A stretch of 64,000 nt of DNA from Bostrychus sinensis (GCA_020698575.1 CM036242.1:9106624-9170623), one strand, 5' to 3'. Positions 28,301-44,100 are shown, numbered from the stretch's first letter. Notes: generated by a model from the sequence alone, not told the origin. Numbers and translations: made by a program.

Positions 28301-31300
28301 TGTAGATGATTACTGACAGACTGGCCTGAAGGCTGATGCTCACTGACCGAAGGCCAACCTGGCTCTTTTGAAGTTTCAGACCAAAAGTACTTAGCATCGC
28401 TTACATAATGAGATAATGTTCCATAAACATCTGCATAAACATCTTTTATTAAAGCATGCGGTAAACTAGGCGTGTGTTGTGCTACTGACATGAGGATGTC
28501 GTGAGCTCTCTCCAGAAGCTTGCTGCTGGCAGAGTTAACAAAGATTTCATCCTCCGTGGTGGAGCTCCCGGACGAGAGGCGGCTCTGTCGACCCACGCGG
28601 CCGTTCCACCCAAGGCCTGGGGAACCACTGCGGGCAAAACACAAAGAAGAAATTAAATCCTATATTTCAATACTTTATTAGTGAATAGTGAGTAGTTTCT
28701 CCAGCTAATGAAATCGGTTTAACATATTAATCATCAATTAATAAAGTTTTTAATATTGAACACCAGAAATTTGAGAGGACAAAACTAAAAGGAATGATCA
28801 GTTTGCACAAGAAGATAACTTTCCTATTTAGCAGGCCTATGCAGCATCTTAAACTGCAAAACATCATGCTGAATACATATGAAAAGCTGATAAAAAATAA
28901 ACATAATAATATATACATTCTAGCACAATAGAATCCTACATGTAGTCACCATTATATCTATGATTTAGGTAGGATGAGGGCACATAGCCTGATAGTTTAC
29001 ATTTAAATCTTTAAACCTTATGCATGTCTTAACCACACATCATGCTTTTATCAGGCTTTTTGAACTAGTTTTGGACACCTCTGCATTAGTATTTTACGTT
29101 TTATAACTTAAAATAATGTATATGTATGGAAAATGCCTTCTTTTAGGGAGCCGTTATTTTCATTGTGCAGAGAAAGTATGGATTAGGTGCCTGTCGCGTC
29201 TTGCTGGAAACAGTGGAGAATGAGCAGAGCAAAAAATGACAAATTAGCACAGCTATTACCAACATGATGCTAACAAATAAGTGACTTTACAGCTTTATGT
29301 TTATGCCAAAACATTGAAATGATAAAAATTAGTCTCGGGACAGTGTATGGGCTTTAGAAACGTGCAGGAGTTTCAAATGTCTACGATAGAGCAGTGAGAC
29401 CTGAGCATTTTCATCTCAATCAGCATACAGGATTATACAAACATGTGTAAATATAAGGGCAGCTAAGTCATGGATAACACCACTCACCACAGAGACATAC
29501 AGTATTATATTTATGTCAAAAACAGAACAGAGAAAACTAAACTTTTTTTCTGTCAAGTCAGTAAAAGTTCAACAAAGTACATATGTTGTATAATGCACCA
29601 ACTGTTACTTCACTTATACACTATCAATAAAGTTCAAGCTCTGTATCCCAGGCCAAGGAGGCTTTGGACTGTCTTTAACTAAATCTAATGGCAGACCCAA
29701 AGGAGCCGTCTTATAGTTTACCGCCGCACTATATTGTCTTCACAGCCTTACAAAGAGTACATCACACCCCAAAGGAGCAGTGGAGAAGCTTAGGCTTAAA
29801 CCGCCAGCCTGCATCACTCTGTACTGTTATAAATTATAAATACCATCACAGTATCCTCAAAGCTTTAGTGAATGAGCAGAAAATTTATTTATTTATTTAT
29901 TCATTCAGGAAGCAACCCATGAGATGCCTTTAAAATGCCATTTTTTACCTTGTATTTAAACTGACAGACCTAAGGCATATTGTGATACAAATCTGTTGTA
30001 TTTGAAATGATGTTTAGTGTATGCTGGAAGCTTTGGCCGGCCACATATTGGGTCCTTTGATTGGCTGTTGGTCAGGTCTACACAACTTGTCAACTACAAA
30101 TCAGTGGTGGCTGAGAAGAATGCTGTGAAAGTTCATATTCCATTGCTGGCAACATTTGCTTACACAGACAAATGGTGACAACAAAAATCAAAGGGAGCTA
30201 AATCAATATTTAAGGCTGAACCAGGACTAAACCAAGTCTAAAACTAGGACTAAATTTAAGATTAAACGTGGAGCAAGAGGACGTTTTATTTAGCTGAACC
30301 TCCATTTTGTTTTGACAGTTATTTTTGACACACTAACAGTAAATGTCACCACAATGTTACTCCCATACAATATATTTTCTGCAATATTGTGCAGCCCTAG
30401 CATGAAAAGGCACTATTGTGATGATGATCTGATGAGCATATAGCAGTGAAGCTCTCCCCTGTTCCCTAACCCTATCTGTTAGTACAATATGTCTTTTGTG
30501 AGACTGTTTATCTATATAGGCTCCCGGACAGTCCCATAAAGCAGTGCACTGTCTGCTCCTCTGTCCGGCCAACAAGCACCCTGCCGAGGCTGAATATTTA
30601 CCACTCCCCAGACACTCCTCTCCGACGCATAGCTCCGACTTTACATCACGGAGGAAGCAGCTGCACACGCTTTAGTGCTCCCCGAGAGTTTGGAGATGAG
30701 TACGTGTGTGTGCGAGGCAAAAGGAGGGCAGAGGTTGCCAATCACATTAAGGGGGGATTTTAACAGCCCCACACTGAGCTCCTGTGTAACAAAAGCAGTC
30801 TTGTACGCAGCGCCCTGTGCTACCGGCCGTCGCTGTTGGCTGCTAATCTCACGCGCCGAGGCTAATTAGACAAGGTGCTGGAGCGGGTCTCAGTGGGGCG
30901 GTATGAGAGCAATGTGCAGGGTCACAGCGCAGCCATGTCTTCTGTCTTTTTTAAGACTTGCCACCATTGATGCAGTGTGCAGAGGTGATAAAAAAGTGCA
31001 TGTAAATCACTTGTACTATGTATATGAGCTATTACACACACCAGCACATCTCACCTGTATTTATACTGAAATAACTGAAATGCAAAATTACAGCGTGTAG
31101 TACTGCAATGCAAGCATGCAAACAAAAGAAAGAAAGCTTGCTCTGGCTTCTTCTGTGCAGTAAATACAATTGTATGATTTGTATTTTTGGCCATGTGAAG
31201 CTTGCTGTCCCAAAACACTCAAGGTAATGCATCTTTCATACTACTATAGTGTGTTCATATCTTTATTATAGCTCAGTAAATGTTGACTGTTTTGTCTCTC

Positions 31301-34300
31301 TATATATATTTAGTAGAAGGAGTTTATTATTGTTTAGAAAGTAAAACAATAACAAAAGTAATTAGAAAGTAAATTGACTCTAGTGTATAAATGTCAAAGT
31401 GAATGTCTGTCAGTGTGTCTCTTCGTGTTAGCTCTGCAATTACAATGAGACGTAACAGGACAATAAGTATGGTCTTACAGACTATAATCAACATACAGTA
31501 CAGAGCACATTATTATTCTAACTGCTTCTTACCGTGGAGACTTCTCATTGATGTTGCTTCCCTGCAGGTCAGACAGGGGCGTGCGTGGACTCTTTCTGGT
31601 CACACCTGATCACATCAAATATGGAGGTGAAACATGAGGCAAAAATACAACCCACTCACTGTCACACCAGTTCAACATTTTCCACGGCAAACTCAACCCA
31701 ACACCATGTGAAACCAGGGTCATTCACTTAAGGATTGTTATGTGCCTTTAATGTTACATTCAGCTGCAGATTATTTTAAAGATTCGTGAGGTTAATAGTA
31801 AGCATCTCTGGTTAGTGGGACACAGAATGTTTGGTTTAGTCCAGATAGGGGATCAAATTTTTAAGACTAATGTTACAGCTTTTTAAGATAAAATGAGCTT
31901 TGAGCTAATCTCATTGATTTAATGCGCTATGTTATCATGCAGGCAGTTAATTTGAGCAAAAGACTACTGTTTGAGCAGTGATAAGCTTGCTAAACAAGGT
32001 GGCATTATTATTCTGTGACTACAGCCAAATAAATCAGTGGTTTGAATCAGAGATGCACCTTTTTCTTTTCTAGAATCTGAATCTTTTAAAATTTTAATCA
32101 AATCCATTTGTGTAACATTAAAAAAAAACAAAAATATTTGTGACTAGGCTTTAACTAATTGCTTTCACTGATGAAAAGTGCCTTTAGTCATATGTGTTGC
32201 TCATTAGGGTTGCACAATAGATATAAAGAAAGATCAAGAAAAAGACCTATACTACACTATAGAGAAAAAGATATATACTACAAATAATATTGGATTTTGC
32301 TATAACATTAACTCTTTACTAAGTTAAGAATACTGTTAAATTAAATTCTATTTACTTGTATCAAGTTGTACAAGGTAGTTTGCAAAAGGTCAGATTTTTA
32401 TTTTTTATTCCTGATCATTTCATTATGACACATAAAAATTTGTGCTATATTGTGCGGCCCTATTGATCATTACACTTAACTAAACAGCACAGAGGGTCAT
32501 GCACACAGGTTTTAGAAAAAATGTATGCGTGTGACTCTACTGCCTGTCTAGTTTATTCAAGCTTAAATTTGTATGGGTGCATCTCTGTCGAGCATCTAGG
32601 AACTTCTAAAGTAAGTTAGCCTACTTTCTCAGATAGCGTTTATCAGGGGATTTAACAATATACCGTTTTCTGTTTCATCACTTTGAACAACAATCTCACT
32701 CTCATCTGGAGCTGCAGAATGGCACAAAACAAAAACAAAAAACACAAAAAGTGAGTGTAATAAAGGATTCCCCAAGAAAGTCACGCCTTGAAAAACTAGC
32801 CTGCACCATAGAGAGAAACAGCTGGGATAACAGGTGAGCCAGTTAGTTTTGATAATACAGGTGCCCCATTTAAGGCCTATACATGTCTTTTAACACCCCT
32901 CACCATCACCAACAGATGTGATATTAGTGACAAGGGAAGGTGTGGAAAGCAACTTTAAATATTGCCCAAAAGATAAGACTGAAAGCAAAAAAATAGGCAG
33001 TTATAGGAAATAGTGTCCATGCGAAACACAATACAAGCACACATTTCAAGCTTTCTATCAAAATATGGATAAGGATGGCTGAAACATGCAGGTGAACATG
33101 TAAGACAGGGTCAAATGCATGCAAAGAAGAGAGGAGACTGAGGGAGTGGCGACCAACAAGCACCCAATGGCATTAAAAATCAAAATCATATTTAAAGTGT
33201 GATTGCCCAGGAAAAGTCTCTTGTGGAACTCCATATAATGTCTAACCGTGACAAACCTAGAAGATGCTATAGAATCTTTATTGAGAGATGTAGTGATGTA
33301 TAGAGATTAAAGAAGCTGCGTGTGCACAATTCAGCAACTGAAAATGTACTGATGTCTGCTTAACTTATTGCAACTCAATGCATGTGGCAGCCTTTGTTTA
33401 CAATCATTAAAAAGGGTCTACTAGAAATCTCTTTCTCTAAAAAGAGTGCTTCACCAATCAAAATCTTGTTGATGCAAGATTCTATTGTTCTGAACTTCTA
33501 AATGGAATAAAAGAAAAACAAAAAAGTTGCTTGTTGGTTGCCTCTCCAGCTCTCAGGCCACAGACACAAAGTGGGAGGAGTTATTGTCGTATTATATCAG
33601 CCTTACTGTACTTCTCCTCCTTGCATCTCTGCAGGATCTCTAAGCTTCTCTGATGCACAGGGTGCTGCAGAAAGCTAAAACTATCCACACTTTTCAAAAC
33701 TGCACAGGGAGCAGCGTCATCATGCCCTTCGGAGAAGCAAAACAAAAAGAGTAGAAAAAAAACAAACACAAAGGAGGAGAGAGGGAGGAAAAAGAGAGAA
33801 AAGTGACAGATTAAATAGTGAAAATGAAAAAGATCAAGGGGTACAGTAGTCTAATGGAGAATTATCACAAGAGGTGATGATTGATATTTAGAGTTATTGG
33901 TGCTGTGAGCAGTACGATCTAAGTAAGCTAAGATCACGTAGGCAGTCACACCCAAAGTCCTTTTATACACTTGTGTCTTCAATGGGGTGCTGAATCTTGC
34001 AGGAATTTAGAGTTTTCAGCCATCTTAAGTCCTGTCCATGACAGGTTTAACATTAAAGTATTTCATTTTAGAAGTGACCATTTGGTGACCATGCATTCAT
34101 TCATTATCTTCGCTTAATCCTGTTAGGGGTTGCAGGTGGATGGAGCCTATCCCAGCAACAATGGGCCTGGGGCAGGGTACTCCCTAGATAATGTCCAGTT
34201 AGTCAGAGGGCTAACACAAAAAAGTAATGTTTATTCAGTTTTACCTGGGGTAGCGTTGTAGAATGGACAAAAATATTTAGAATTTAGATGTCTGTGTCCA

Positions 34301-37300
34301 TCTAGGTAGCCAGAAACACCAAACTAGGTGGATTCCTTAGCAAATGCAGGAGTCTTATTTAAACCTGCTTTCACTCTAAATGAATCTTATAGGACCTATT
34401 ATAACAGTTTTCGGTATAAAACTATACTTTGTTTGGATGGCCAGGTCAATTAATTCCTGTGATCCAATACAGAACCCTGTAGGACGTGTAAAAATTTCCT
34501 TGGGGTGCTGAGCCCTTTCTAAAGATGTGGAAGACATACAAGGAAGTCTACGTATGATCATGTGAGTGTCAGAAAAGGAAAGGAAAAGAGTGCAACATTA
34601 TCTCATACAAGAGCATTTCAGGTGGCAGATACTAGTCTGCATTAACAACTAGATAAGACTAGAGCATTCAAAACGGTATAGAACTACAGATGAAAAAAAG
34701 AGCAATGGCTACGGTGAATGTTGATGGCAATACTATGCACACATTCTACAAAAAGTAACTATCTACTGATGCATAAACACAAAGTAATTCAAGCTATAAT
34801 ATGCAGGGTTACCTATGAAAAATAAATAATTACATGTAAGTGAATGATATCGTAAGCCATTTGATTCTGACTGTATGTCACCATGTGTGTCTTTTCTTTA
34901 CTGTGGTGGAGCTCTTAGCCAATCACAGATCACAGAAGAGCACCGAGAAGAGGGAGCTCAGTTTGTTTACAACCATTCACCTGGAACTTCTGCATATTAT
35001 ACTTTTAATTAAACTAGCTGAAAATAAACATAATTAGATTGTATTTTTAAAACATGTGAGCATATTTCAGGTTTCATTTCTTAATTTTTGTGACACGTGG
35101 CAGACATGGCTTATACCAAAAGTCAAGAAAAATGAGGCAAAATTTAGAAAAAAATGTCCTAGTATTACAATAATAATACAGTACATCATCCCTTTACATT
35201 TATAAGGTTGTGACATATTGTAAAAATGTAGTTTTGATTGTCTAAAGTGGCTATATTATGCTTTTTTTAACAATATTGGTCACCTCTAGAACAGCACTGC
35301 ACACTTTATAAACATTAGATGACTAAAATTAAGCATTTCCAATAAATACTTTACAACTGCCATGAAGAAACAGGTGAAGAGACCAGCAGAGTGCAGCTCT
35401 GTTGTCTTTTGAACAGAAACATAGAAAAATAGCTGTGAGGAATCAGTGGAAACAGAGCTGTACACAGTTTTTCTGGATAAATGAATGAGAGCAGACTGGA
35501 TGTAGAGGGCTTGCTGATTGGTCAGTGCTTCCTGGAGTGGGCGGGGGTTCATGGGAGAGGTGAAGATTCATGGAACCAAGCGTTCTGAGGCCTTAGAAAC
35601 TCAGCGCCAGAGAATACAGTATTACTTAAACATGCATGAATAAAACAAAACACAACTCCAGATACGTTTTTGATGATGCAACATTATAATATGATAGAAA
35701 GCTCAGAAAAAGTTGAATATAGCCCCTTTAAACTTTTCAGAATGCAGATAAAATGATTAATTCTAAAGGGACAATATACAGCATTCTTTATCTATATCAA
35801 AATCACCTTGACTGAAATTAAGAACCCAGCTTATACAATAAACAAAACATTTTTTTCCTCACTTATAAATTCCAGCATTTTTTTTACATATATCTACAAC
35901 ATTATGAACTTTAGAGGCCATGTTTGGAGAAGATAATATTGTACTCACCAGGCTTCTTGTGCGTGTGTCTCTTCCCAGCCTCTCTAAAGGCCACCAGGGC
36001 CCTGAAGTAAGCTCGGAGCACCGCCCAGCGGAAGGTGGCCGGAGGGTCGATGCCAATCAGCCCACAGATGAATGCATTCTTACTGCTCTTCAGCAACGCT
36101 ACGATGTCAGGCCGCATGTGGTCCGTATTCTTTTCCCTGAAGTCCTGTAGCAAAAAATAACATTTGATTAATTACGATTCGCATCCAATTTTAATTACAT
36201 GATGATGCACAGAAAAATGAAGAAAAACAGGGTTACAGAGACCTAACAGCACTGGTCATGCCATATGTATACTGCTCTAAAACCTCCAACAATAACTGAT
36301 CTGTACTTTTGCTCTGCCTTTCTCATCACAATTGTGTCATAAAAAGTCAGTATTTTATTATTTTAGCAGACCCATTGCTGGACTGGCCAGATCTTACAGA
36401 ACAAAACCTCATCTTACTGCCACTGACTCCAAGCCCTCACATGATACAGTATGCAGTCATTCAAAACTCCTACCTTCTTCTTCTGGTTGAGTCATTATAA
36501 AGTAATTTAGTAACATATTCACATTTTATATTTTCTGTTTTTGATACTACTGCCTGCGTTTGTGAGACCTGGTGAGGATATTAGGTGGGTGGGCTAACAT
36601 ATGGGTGAAAAGTTCACTCTAGCGTAGCATCACATTCAGATCTCAGTATGATGATGATGAGACATACCAGAATATTCTCAATGTTATACTGCATATTTGA
36701 TTGCTAGTTCAAGGTTGAACCTCAAGTGTTTTCAAGAGTGCAGGGAAAACATCTAATGTCCATCCTTCCTTGTACAATCTGTCTTTCTGATCTGTCTGAC
36801 TAATTACCATCCAGGAAGCTGAGATAACACTCACCTTGACCCCGTATTTGACCTTGCCAGCGTAGTGTCGGATGATGAAGGCTGGCTCCATCACGGCCGG
36901 AAACTCAATGTAGCTGTTCCCTTCATGCTGCCTCTTAAACTTATCCAGCAGGGTCTGGTTGGTGGCTTGAGGAAAACTAAAAGGGAAGCACAGAAATGTA
37001 TTTATATTCATTCACTTGAAGAGCAATACTGTTAAACCTGGGAGAGGATCTCTCCTTCAATATGGGCTCCATAAGGTTTCTTCTTTTTTCCCGTAGCTGG
37101 TATTTTTTTAGGAGTTTTTCCTTACTGAGAAGGAGGGTCTAAGGACAGGAGTGTCCTGGGTCTGTTTAGTTTAGTGTAGTTATTGTTTGTGCTGATTGTT
37201 TGTTAAGTCTGATTGTGTGTCTATGTTTGATCAACTGTTTGTGAAGCCCTTTGAGGCGACTTTTGTTGTGATATTGGGCTATACAAATAAATCTGAACTG

Positions 37301-40300
37301 AACTGAATTGAAACCTGGAACAGTTAAAATGTATGTTTGTAATAATGTTTATTTTCATGATCCTAAAGCCCTTGTGGTTGCAGTTACTTTGAAGTTGCAG
37401 AAAGAAACACATATGTTGTAAAATTGTGTTCAAGCATTATGCATGTTAATTTATAATGTGCATTTCATTTTCATCTATTTAACTGAGTTATTTTGAATGT
37501 TTTAAGCTAAAAATAATCTAAAAAAAAATGCCAAAAATTTGATGTTGGTGAAAACGTAACCTCTTTGGTGGGAGGAAAAGCCAAAATCAACTGAAGTGTT
37601 TGTCTAGCTGTAGACTGCCATGTGTAGTTAGTGAACAAACATATCCATAAAAAGCGGCGTCATTCCAAATATGGTAAACTATTCTGGTCCCATGTGTTCA
37701 ATGAGGTTCTAATTGAGTAATGTTCTCAGCTGTCACACCTCATCTCACAATGTCCCAATAGTAAAATACTGACTTTACACTATCTGATCCTTCATCCCCC
37801 GACGCCACACTGAGATGATTATCATTTTCAGCTAATCCCTGCTCACATTTCCACTTTTTTTTTTCCACAGTCTTTGGATATCATGAGCCCGAAATCGTGC
37901 AGGAAATCAACAGCTTACAGGAAGAGCAGAGGGGAAGAACGAGACACCAGGGGTTTTGGAAAAGGGGTGAAATCTGAGCTATGAAAAACAACACAGCCAA
38001 GGACTCGGCGCAGCTATTTCAAGTGGGAGGAATTCAATTCATTGTCCAAATGGAGAGAAGAAGAGGAATATAGTGGAAATATAGTTGATAAAATACTCTG
38101 AATACTTGGAGTTTAGAGCATATTACACTTTTTTCCAAATAATAAAGATAAACATTTTCCATAGAAGCACAACTTGTCTTTGTTTCTGTTGTTTTCATCA
38201 CCAGTTGCTTTTGTTATTAGTCATTTATATTGGTCATTTATATATTACATTTATATTGAATGTATTCAAATGTGGACCAATTATTTACCAGTTGCGTTAT
38301 TGGATCTGGGGGTAGCCTCAACAATGAAATGTATTTAAATATCTTCTTTGACAAGTGTGCGTAACAGGCTGACACTTACAGTTTTAGTCACAGTTTTTAA
38401 TGTTCCAGAAGCCTGAAATTAGGTACAAAACTGTTTTTCACTAGGCCTAATGGCAATACAGTACATAACACAAGCCTGTCATTGCACCTGCTTCTCCAAA
38501 TTGAGACTACGCTGAGAACTACCTACTGCAGGGAATTTCTCATCTATTCCAAAGAACAGTGTTGTTGGGAAATGTTAATAGCTAACTGCCAAATTCTTCC
38601 AGCACATTATGTTATGCTAATATAGTTTGGTTATCTTAAACTGTAACTCAAAATGTCACACGGTGTTTCAACATGTTCCACTGAAACGTCTGATTGCTCC
38701 TCTTTGCCAACAGAGGTAGAGTCGTTTTCATTGAAGTGAACAGGTAATTCTGGTTGTCCCCAGCTGCCACACTCACTTGCACTCTTCGTCCAGCAGGTGG
38801 AACAGCGCCGTAGGCTTCTTGCTGATCAGACTGATGCAGCCTGTGTTGTCGATGTAGTCTATGTTGCTCCAGCTGATGCCCTCTGCCCTGTACTCTTCCT
38901 GTATGGAGACACAACACAAGAGAGCTCAGGACCAGAACAGCTAATGACATCTTTGACAGAAAGTATGTTTAGTATGTTACACTTTGTATTCTCTCAGTAT
39001 AGCATCCAGCTATTTTGCTGCTGTGAAATAAAGTCCTCAGATGTTGCCAGGCCGCTGGTGGTTTCATAATGGGAGAAGAATTGAGTGACTTACAAGTGTT
39101 ACATGTTATTTTCCTCTGGTCCTGGGAAAGAGGTTTATCCAATAAAGACATAATCCAGACAGGCTTAAAGAAAAATAAAATCTCTAAAGTCTACTTTTGA
39201 TTTTGAACGCTAAACAAATCACAATTAGTGTTGCTAACGTCACTTCTTTGGATCAAGACCAAAGCCTGCTGAGCATATAAAAACTAAAAGCTGCAACTTA
39301 AAAATGAATTTAATTCTGTAACCATGTTAAATATTGCCGTATGCAATAACATGTGCTGTACATGGTGTCAGATTGCTCAGCACTTCTGTCTCACATTAAG
39401 AGCATTGTAGGTTTAATGTGGAATCAGCATGGCTCACTGGGTTATCTCTGGCTTTCTCGAACTATCCAAAGACATGCATGTATAAAGAAACTGGTGAATT
39501 TAAAAGTTCCATAGTCAAGACAAGCAAGCTTGGTTGTCCAGGCTGTATGCCATCTCTGACCCAAGCCCCTTGCAAAACAAAAAGAAAATTAAAGAACTGA
39601 TGAATAGAAATTCTACACCTAATAAGTGACTATATTCTTTTTTAGCAGAGATGGGCATTTATTTTTTCCTGAGGCCACACTTAAATCTGGGAAGGCTGTA
39701 TAATCTCACTTGTGCTCAACTGTGTATCTATGTATTTATATATATATATATATATATTTTTTTTTTTTAATATATGTTTTTATTGACAAAAATAAGTAAA
39801 TCATTTCAATGACAAATGCAGTTCACTTTTCATACACAAGCATATACATACACACGCAGGTATACATACATAAGCACACACAAATATGCACAAACAGTAC
39901 GCGTATACATACATACATGAAATTAAAATTGAATCAATTCCAACAAGATTAAGAAACCTATGTATTTATATTTAAGCTTCATTAAAGTAAAAAGCAGACA
40001 AATACCTAAAAAAGCAATGTTTCTACTTTGCAATCTCGCTCCATGCCTGTCAAGTTCTTGTATTTGTCAATGCGCTGGGTCTAGTGGCAGTGCAAACTGA
40101 AATACTACACACTGCAATGTGCTGCCCTAAGACTAAACACACAGCATTACCTGACATCCGTAAACACATGATTAAAAATCCAAGCCTTGTTGAAAACTCT
40201 ACATTCAACATGACATCTTTGTAAGGAAGCAACATCGCCACATTTACAAGTACCCAACTCTACCACTAAAGACCTTTTATATACAGTATTATGTAATCAT

Positions 40301-41135
40301 TAATATGTACTGCCCCTACTCTAAATAATAAAATTAAACATGAATCCATAGATATGTAAATTAGTAAATCTGTACGGGCTATAGTGAATGAATGAAAAAC
40401 AATAGAACAAATGAAGGAATCAATGAACAAAGCAGATGAGATGTTCTAAACAGGATCAAAAGAACAAATGGACACTTTCTGGTCACACTATTAAAGACAA
40501 TTTATGCAGACAGCCCCCCTCATATTATTTGTTATGCAATGATTTGGCTATTTAAAGAAAAAGCTAAATGAATGAACTGTGCCGCTTTAAGGTTCTTACA
40601 ATATTTACATGAGATTGCAACATGCAATTCAATATACAATGTTACAAAATACGTTTATACATTGATCAATGTGGATATTTCCCACCTATTTATTTTATGT
40701 CTGTGGGGGTCTTGTAATACCATTTCAGATTCAGCAAGATGTTGTGATTTTTAAAATTTTTGATTGATATATGTGTGTAGCATCAGTAGTACAGTATATA
40801 CTTACTAAGTTGTTTGGGGAAAAAGCTTTTAAGTTCCGTTTTAGACTGTGGGGGACAAAATTAGACTGTGGTAGGCCGCCATGATCTTCTGAATTAATGG
40901 GAAACACTGAGTTTGTGTTTTGTTCTCAGTAACAGTGACTTACTGTATATTCTTAACCTCTGGCTTTGGACCAAATCTCCCCCGGGATAATTACATAGTT
41001 GAAGCTGCAGAACACATCTGTCTTTTCTTCCTTTCAAAACATCAACTCAGATTCTCTATGCGTGATAGCTGTCTTTGTCAAAGTAACCTACAATAAAGCA
41101 TTCCCGTGGCCTCTGATGACACTGGGAGATACACA

Positions 41136-41173
<38 letters not shown>

Positions 41174-44100
41174 GGCTGGAAATGGTAAAAATATCATCTA
41201 TAAAACTAAAACACCTGCGCCGTATAAATTGATTTGCTAAAATAAACATTTGGGAAGCGTACCACTTTGTCTAGTGTGTACTAATCACAGGATTGTGGTG
41301 TGCGTAGGTGTCATTTTAGACTCAAGATTTTGTACTAGATATTCAACCACCCACACTCCTAACTTTAAAGTCATTTACTCTGATTCACTTTCCTCGATCA
41401 AAGAGTAAAACAGCTGTGAAATGTGCCCAGTCAGCACTTCTGTGGCAGATCAGATTTGCATATACACTTCTACTGTTTGTGCTATGCCAAATGTAGTGTT
41501 GAGTAATAACGGCCTATGCTCCATATGACACTTTTAAGAGCAATAGGAAGCACATTTAAAGGTCCAATAAATAATTGGGCAAGAGTAGCTCCATGTAGCA
41601 CTTGGACTCTAATGTGTGCATGTGCCAGGTTAGGGTGAATTACAGAGAGATTTATGGCTTGAACTATAGGCACCAGAGAAGCTAGTGCAATCATTTGTAA
41701 AGCCAGAGTCTTTACGTTTATGAGGCTAAATATCGTTTAACTCAGTTTATTAACAGATGGCAGAGTCTGTAACAGACAGCTTTAAGCCTCGTGATAATTT
41801 TGGGACTTTAACAAGGTCTGAATGCAAAAACTTCTTGCCCAGTATTGTATTGTTTTAGCTGGCTTCCACAGTTCTAATTTGAAAAAGTAAACTTGTATGA
41901 GTTGTTTCTGCAGGAAGGCTTTAGTGATAACCAATTAATCAAATCTTAGGAAGGGCATTTAAAGTGTGTATTCTAGGCTATATTTCAAAACTGGCAGTCA
42001 ACAAAGGTAAACTTGAGTAGCGTTTAACAGAGTTCTGTGGAAACAAATTTGCAGAAAGTAGAATATTGACACAGAAAATCTTGAAATCTACAACTATGCA
42101 AAATTCACTTTTTGGAGCTTTCTACCATGTTATAATGTTCTCTCATCAAAAACATACCTGGAGCTATGTTTTGTTTCATTCTCGTCTGTTTAAGTAAACA
42201 TTTAGTCTCTGTTGCTGAGTTTCTGAGGCCCGCCCACTCCAGGAAGTACTGATCAATCAACAAGCCCTCTACATCCAGTCTGCTCTCATTGACTTAGCCC
42301 AAAAAAAAAAAAAAAAAAAAAAAAAAACAGCATACAGCTCTTTTTTCACAATTCCCCACAACTATTTTCAAATTTGTAGTAAAATGGCATCATAAAAAAT
42401 TTATTTAAGGTAATACACAACTCTTCTACAGTTTCTACGTTTCTGTTCAAAATACTGTAACAGAACTGCACTCTGCTACCCTTTGCTGGTTTCTTTACCT
42501 GTTTCTTTATGGTAGTAGTGAAGTAATAACTGGAAAAGCTTTCTTTTAGCCACACAATGTTTTTAAAGGTTGTAAAATGTGACTAAGGTGACAAAGATTT
42601 TGAGCTATAGCCCCTTTAAATTTTCCACTGATATAAATCTAAATCTGAATCTAAATAATCTAAATAAAACTGCACTGCCGCATTAAAATTTACTGTTGGC
42701 ATGTAGTTGAACAGAATGGATTTAGTGTAAATTAAATTGCTTTAGTCTTTGACGTCCTTCCACAGTATGTGTGAAATTGTTCAAAATATAAAATGGTTAG
42801 AAGTAGGGATACTGATACCATGTCCAAGTACTCGTACTCGTGTTGATAAAAGTGGCCCGATACCAACAACCGATACCACTTTACATGCGCTGTCACGTGA
42901 CATTCCCCTCTCAGCTGAGCAGTGAGAACCGAGTGGAAGGATTTAGAAGTGAACTGTATGGAGATAAAAGCAAAGCTGACTCTACATTCTGCTCAACCAG
43001 ACTTATCCCAAATCATAAGCGAGTCCTGAAACTTAAGCAGCTTGTCCTTTTGTTGTCCTAGTTATCCCGAAAATGATATAAGCGTGGAGTATGAAGCAGT
43101 TGCTGTCTGATAAAACATAAGAAGTACCGTTGCTAATTGTGCTAGCTGCTGTATGTTTTGGCGAATCTCCGCTGGTTATGCGCAGATGCTCAATCTGGCT
43201 TTAAAATGAGGTATAACATGTCCATATTGAGCAAATTTTAGCCATGGTTAGCTGTGTTCAAACCATTCTGTTGTAAAAATAACTTAGCATCGCAGGAGTG
43301 GGGACAGAAAGCAAATAGACGACACGGTATGGGATGAATGAGATACAGCAGTGTGACTGTATAAACTATTAAGTAACCCCTATATAAGTACTCGTATCGG
43401 TACTCGGTATTGGCGAGTACTCAAATGGAAGTACTCGTACTTGTATCGGTTTGAAAAAAAGTGGTATCGGTGCATCCCTAGTTAGAAGAATGTTAGAAGA
43501 ATGATTAAGGTTAAATAAGGTGAGCAGACTATTCATTGGCCTTAAGTAAACTTTTACCAGCAGTAACAGAGTGACTCACTGGTCACTGATTCAATGAAAA
43601 TACATATTGTAGGTAATGGTATACGAGGGTGTGTTGAAGGCTTTAGTGGAAAAAGTAAGCATCGCCATATTGGTCAACCTAATGTAGTTAAAGATTTCAG
43701 AGGTTCTTACTCAACCTTAGTGGCGAGTATTGATTCTTCCACTCTACAACCATCCTACACAGTAAAGCCAACATTGTACACAACTGTCAGCTTTCAACAA
43801 CTCTACACAAATATTTAATTTGCCTTGAAAAGCTTGTCAAATGCAAGTATGTAAAGAGGGATCCGAGTCTTTCATTGGTCAGGATGTGTGTTTGAAAGGA
43901 GCTTTACCAACATCAGAGTCAACTTCAAAGCCATGTTCACAGGTCTTATAAAGGTCAGTATAGAAAACTAAAATCCAAGTCATACCTGGCTGATTCGAAG
44001 CTATTCATCTATGGTAATTGTTGCACACATTATATTCATAAACCAGCTCCATGAGGCATTTCTTTTTATTTAGAACGTGCTATGACAAAGTTTGAAAGTA

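Noticed and set aside
30357..30405. hAT MITE end (TAGGGCTGCACAATATTGC inverted)
   Set aside because: One end only; no partner end located, so no element called.
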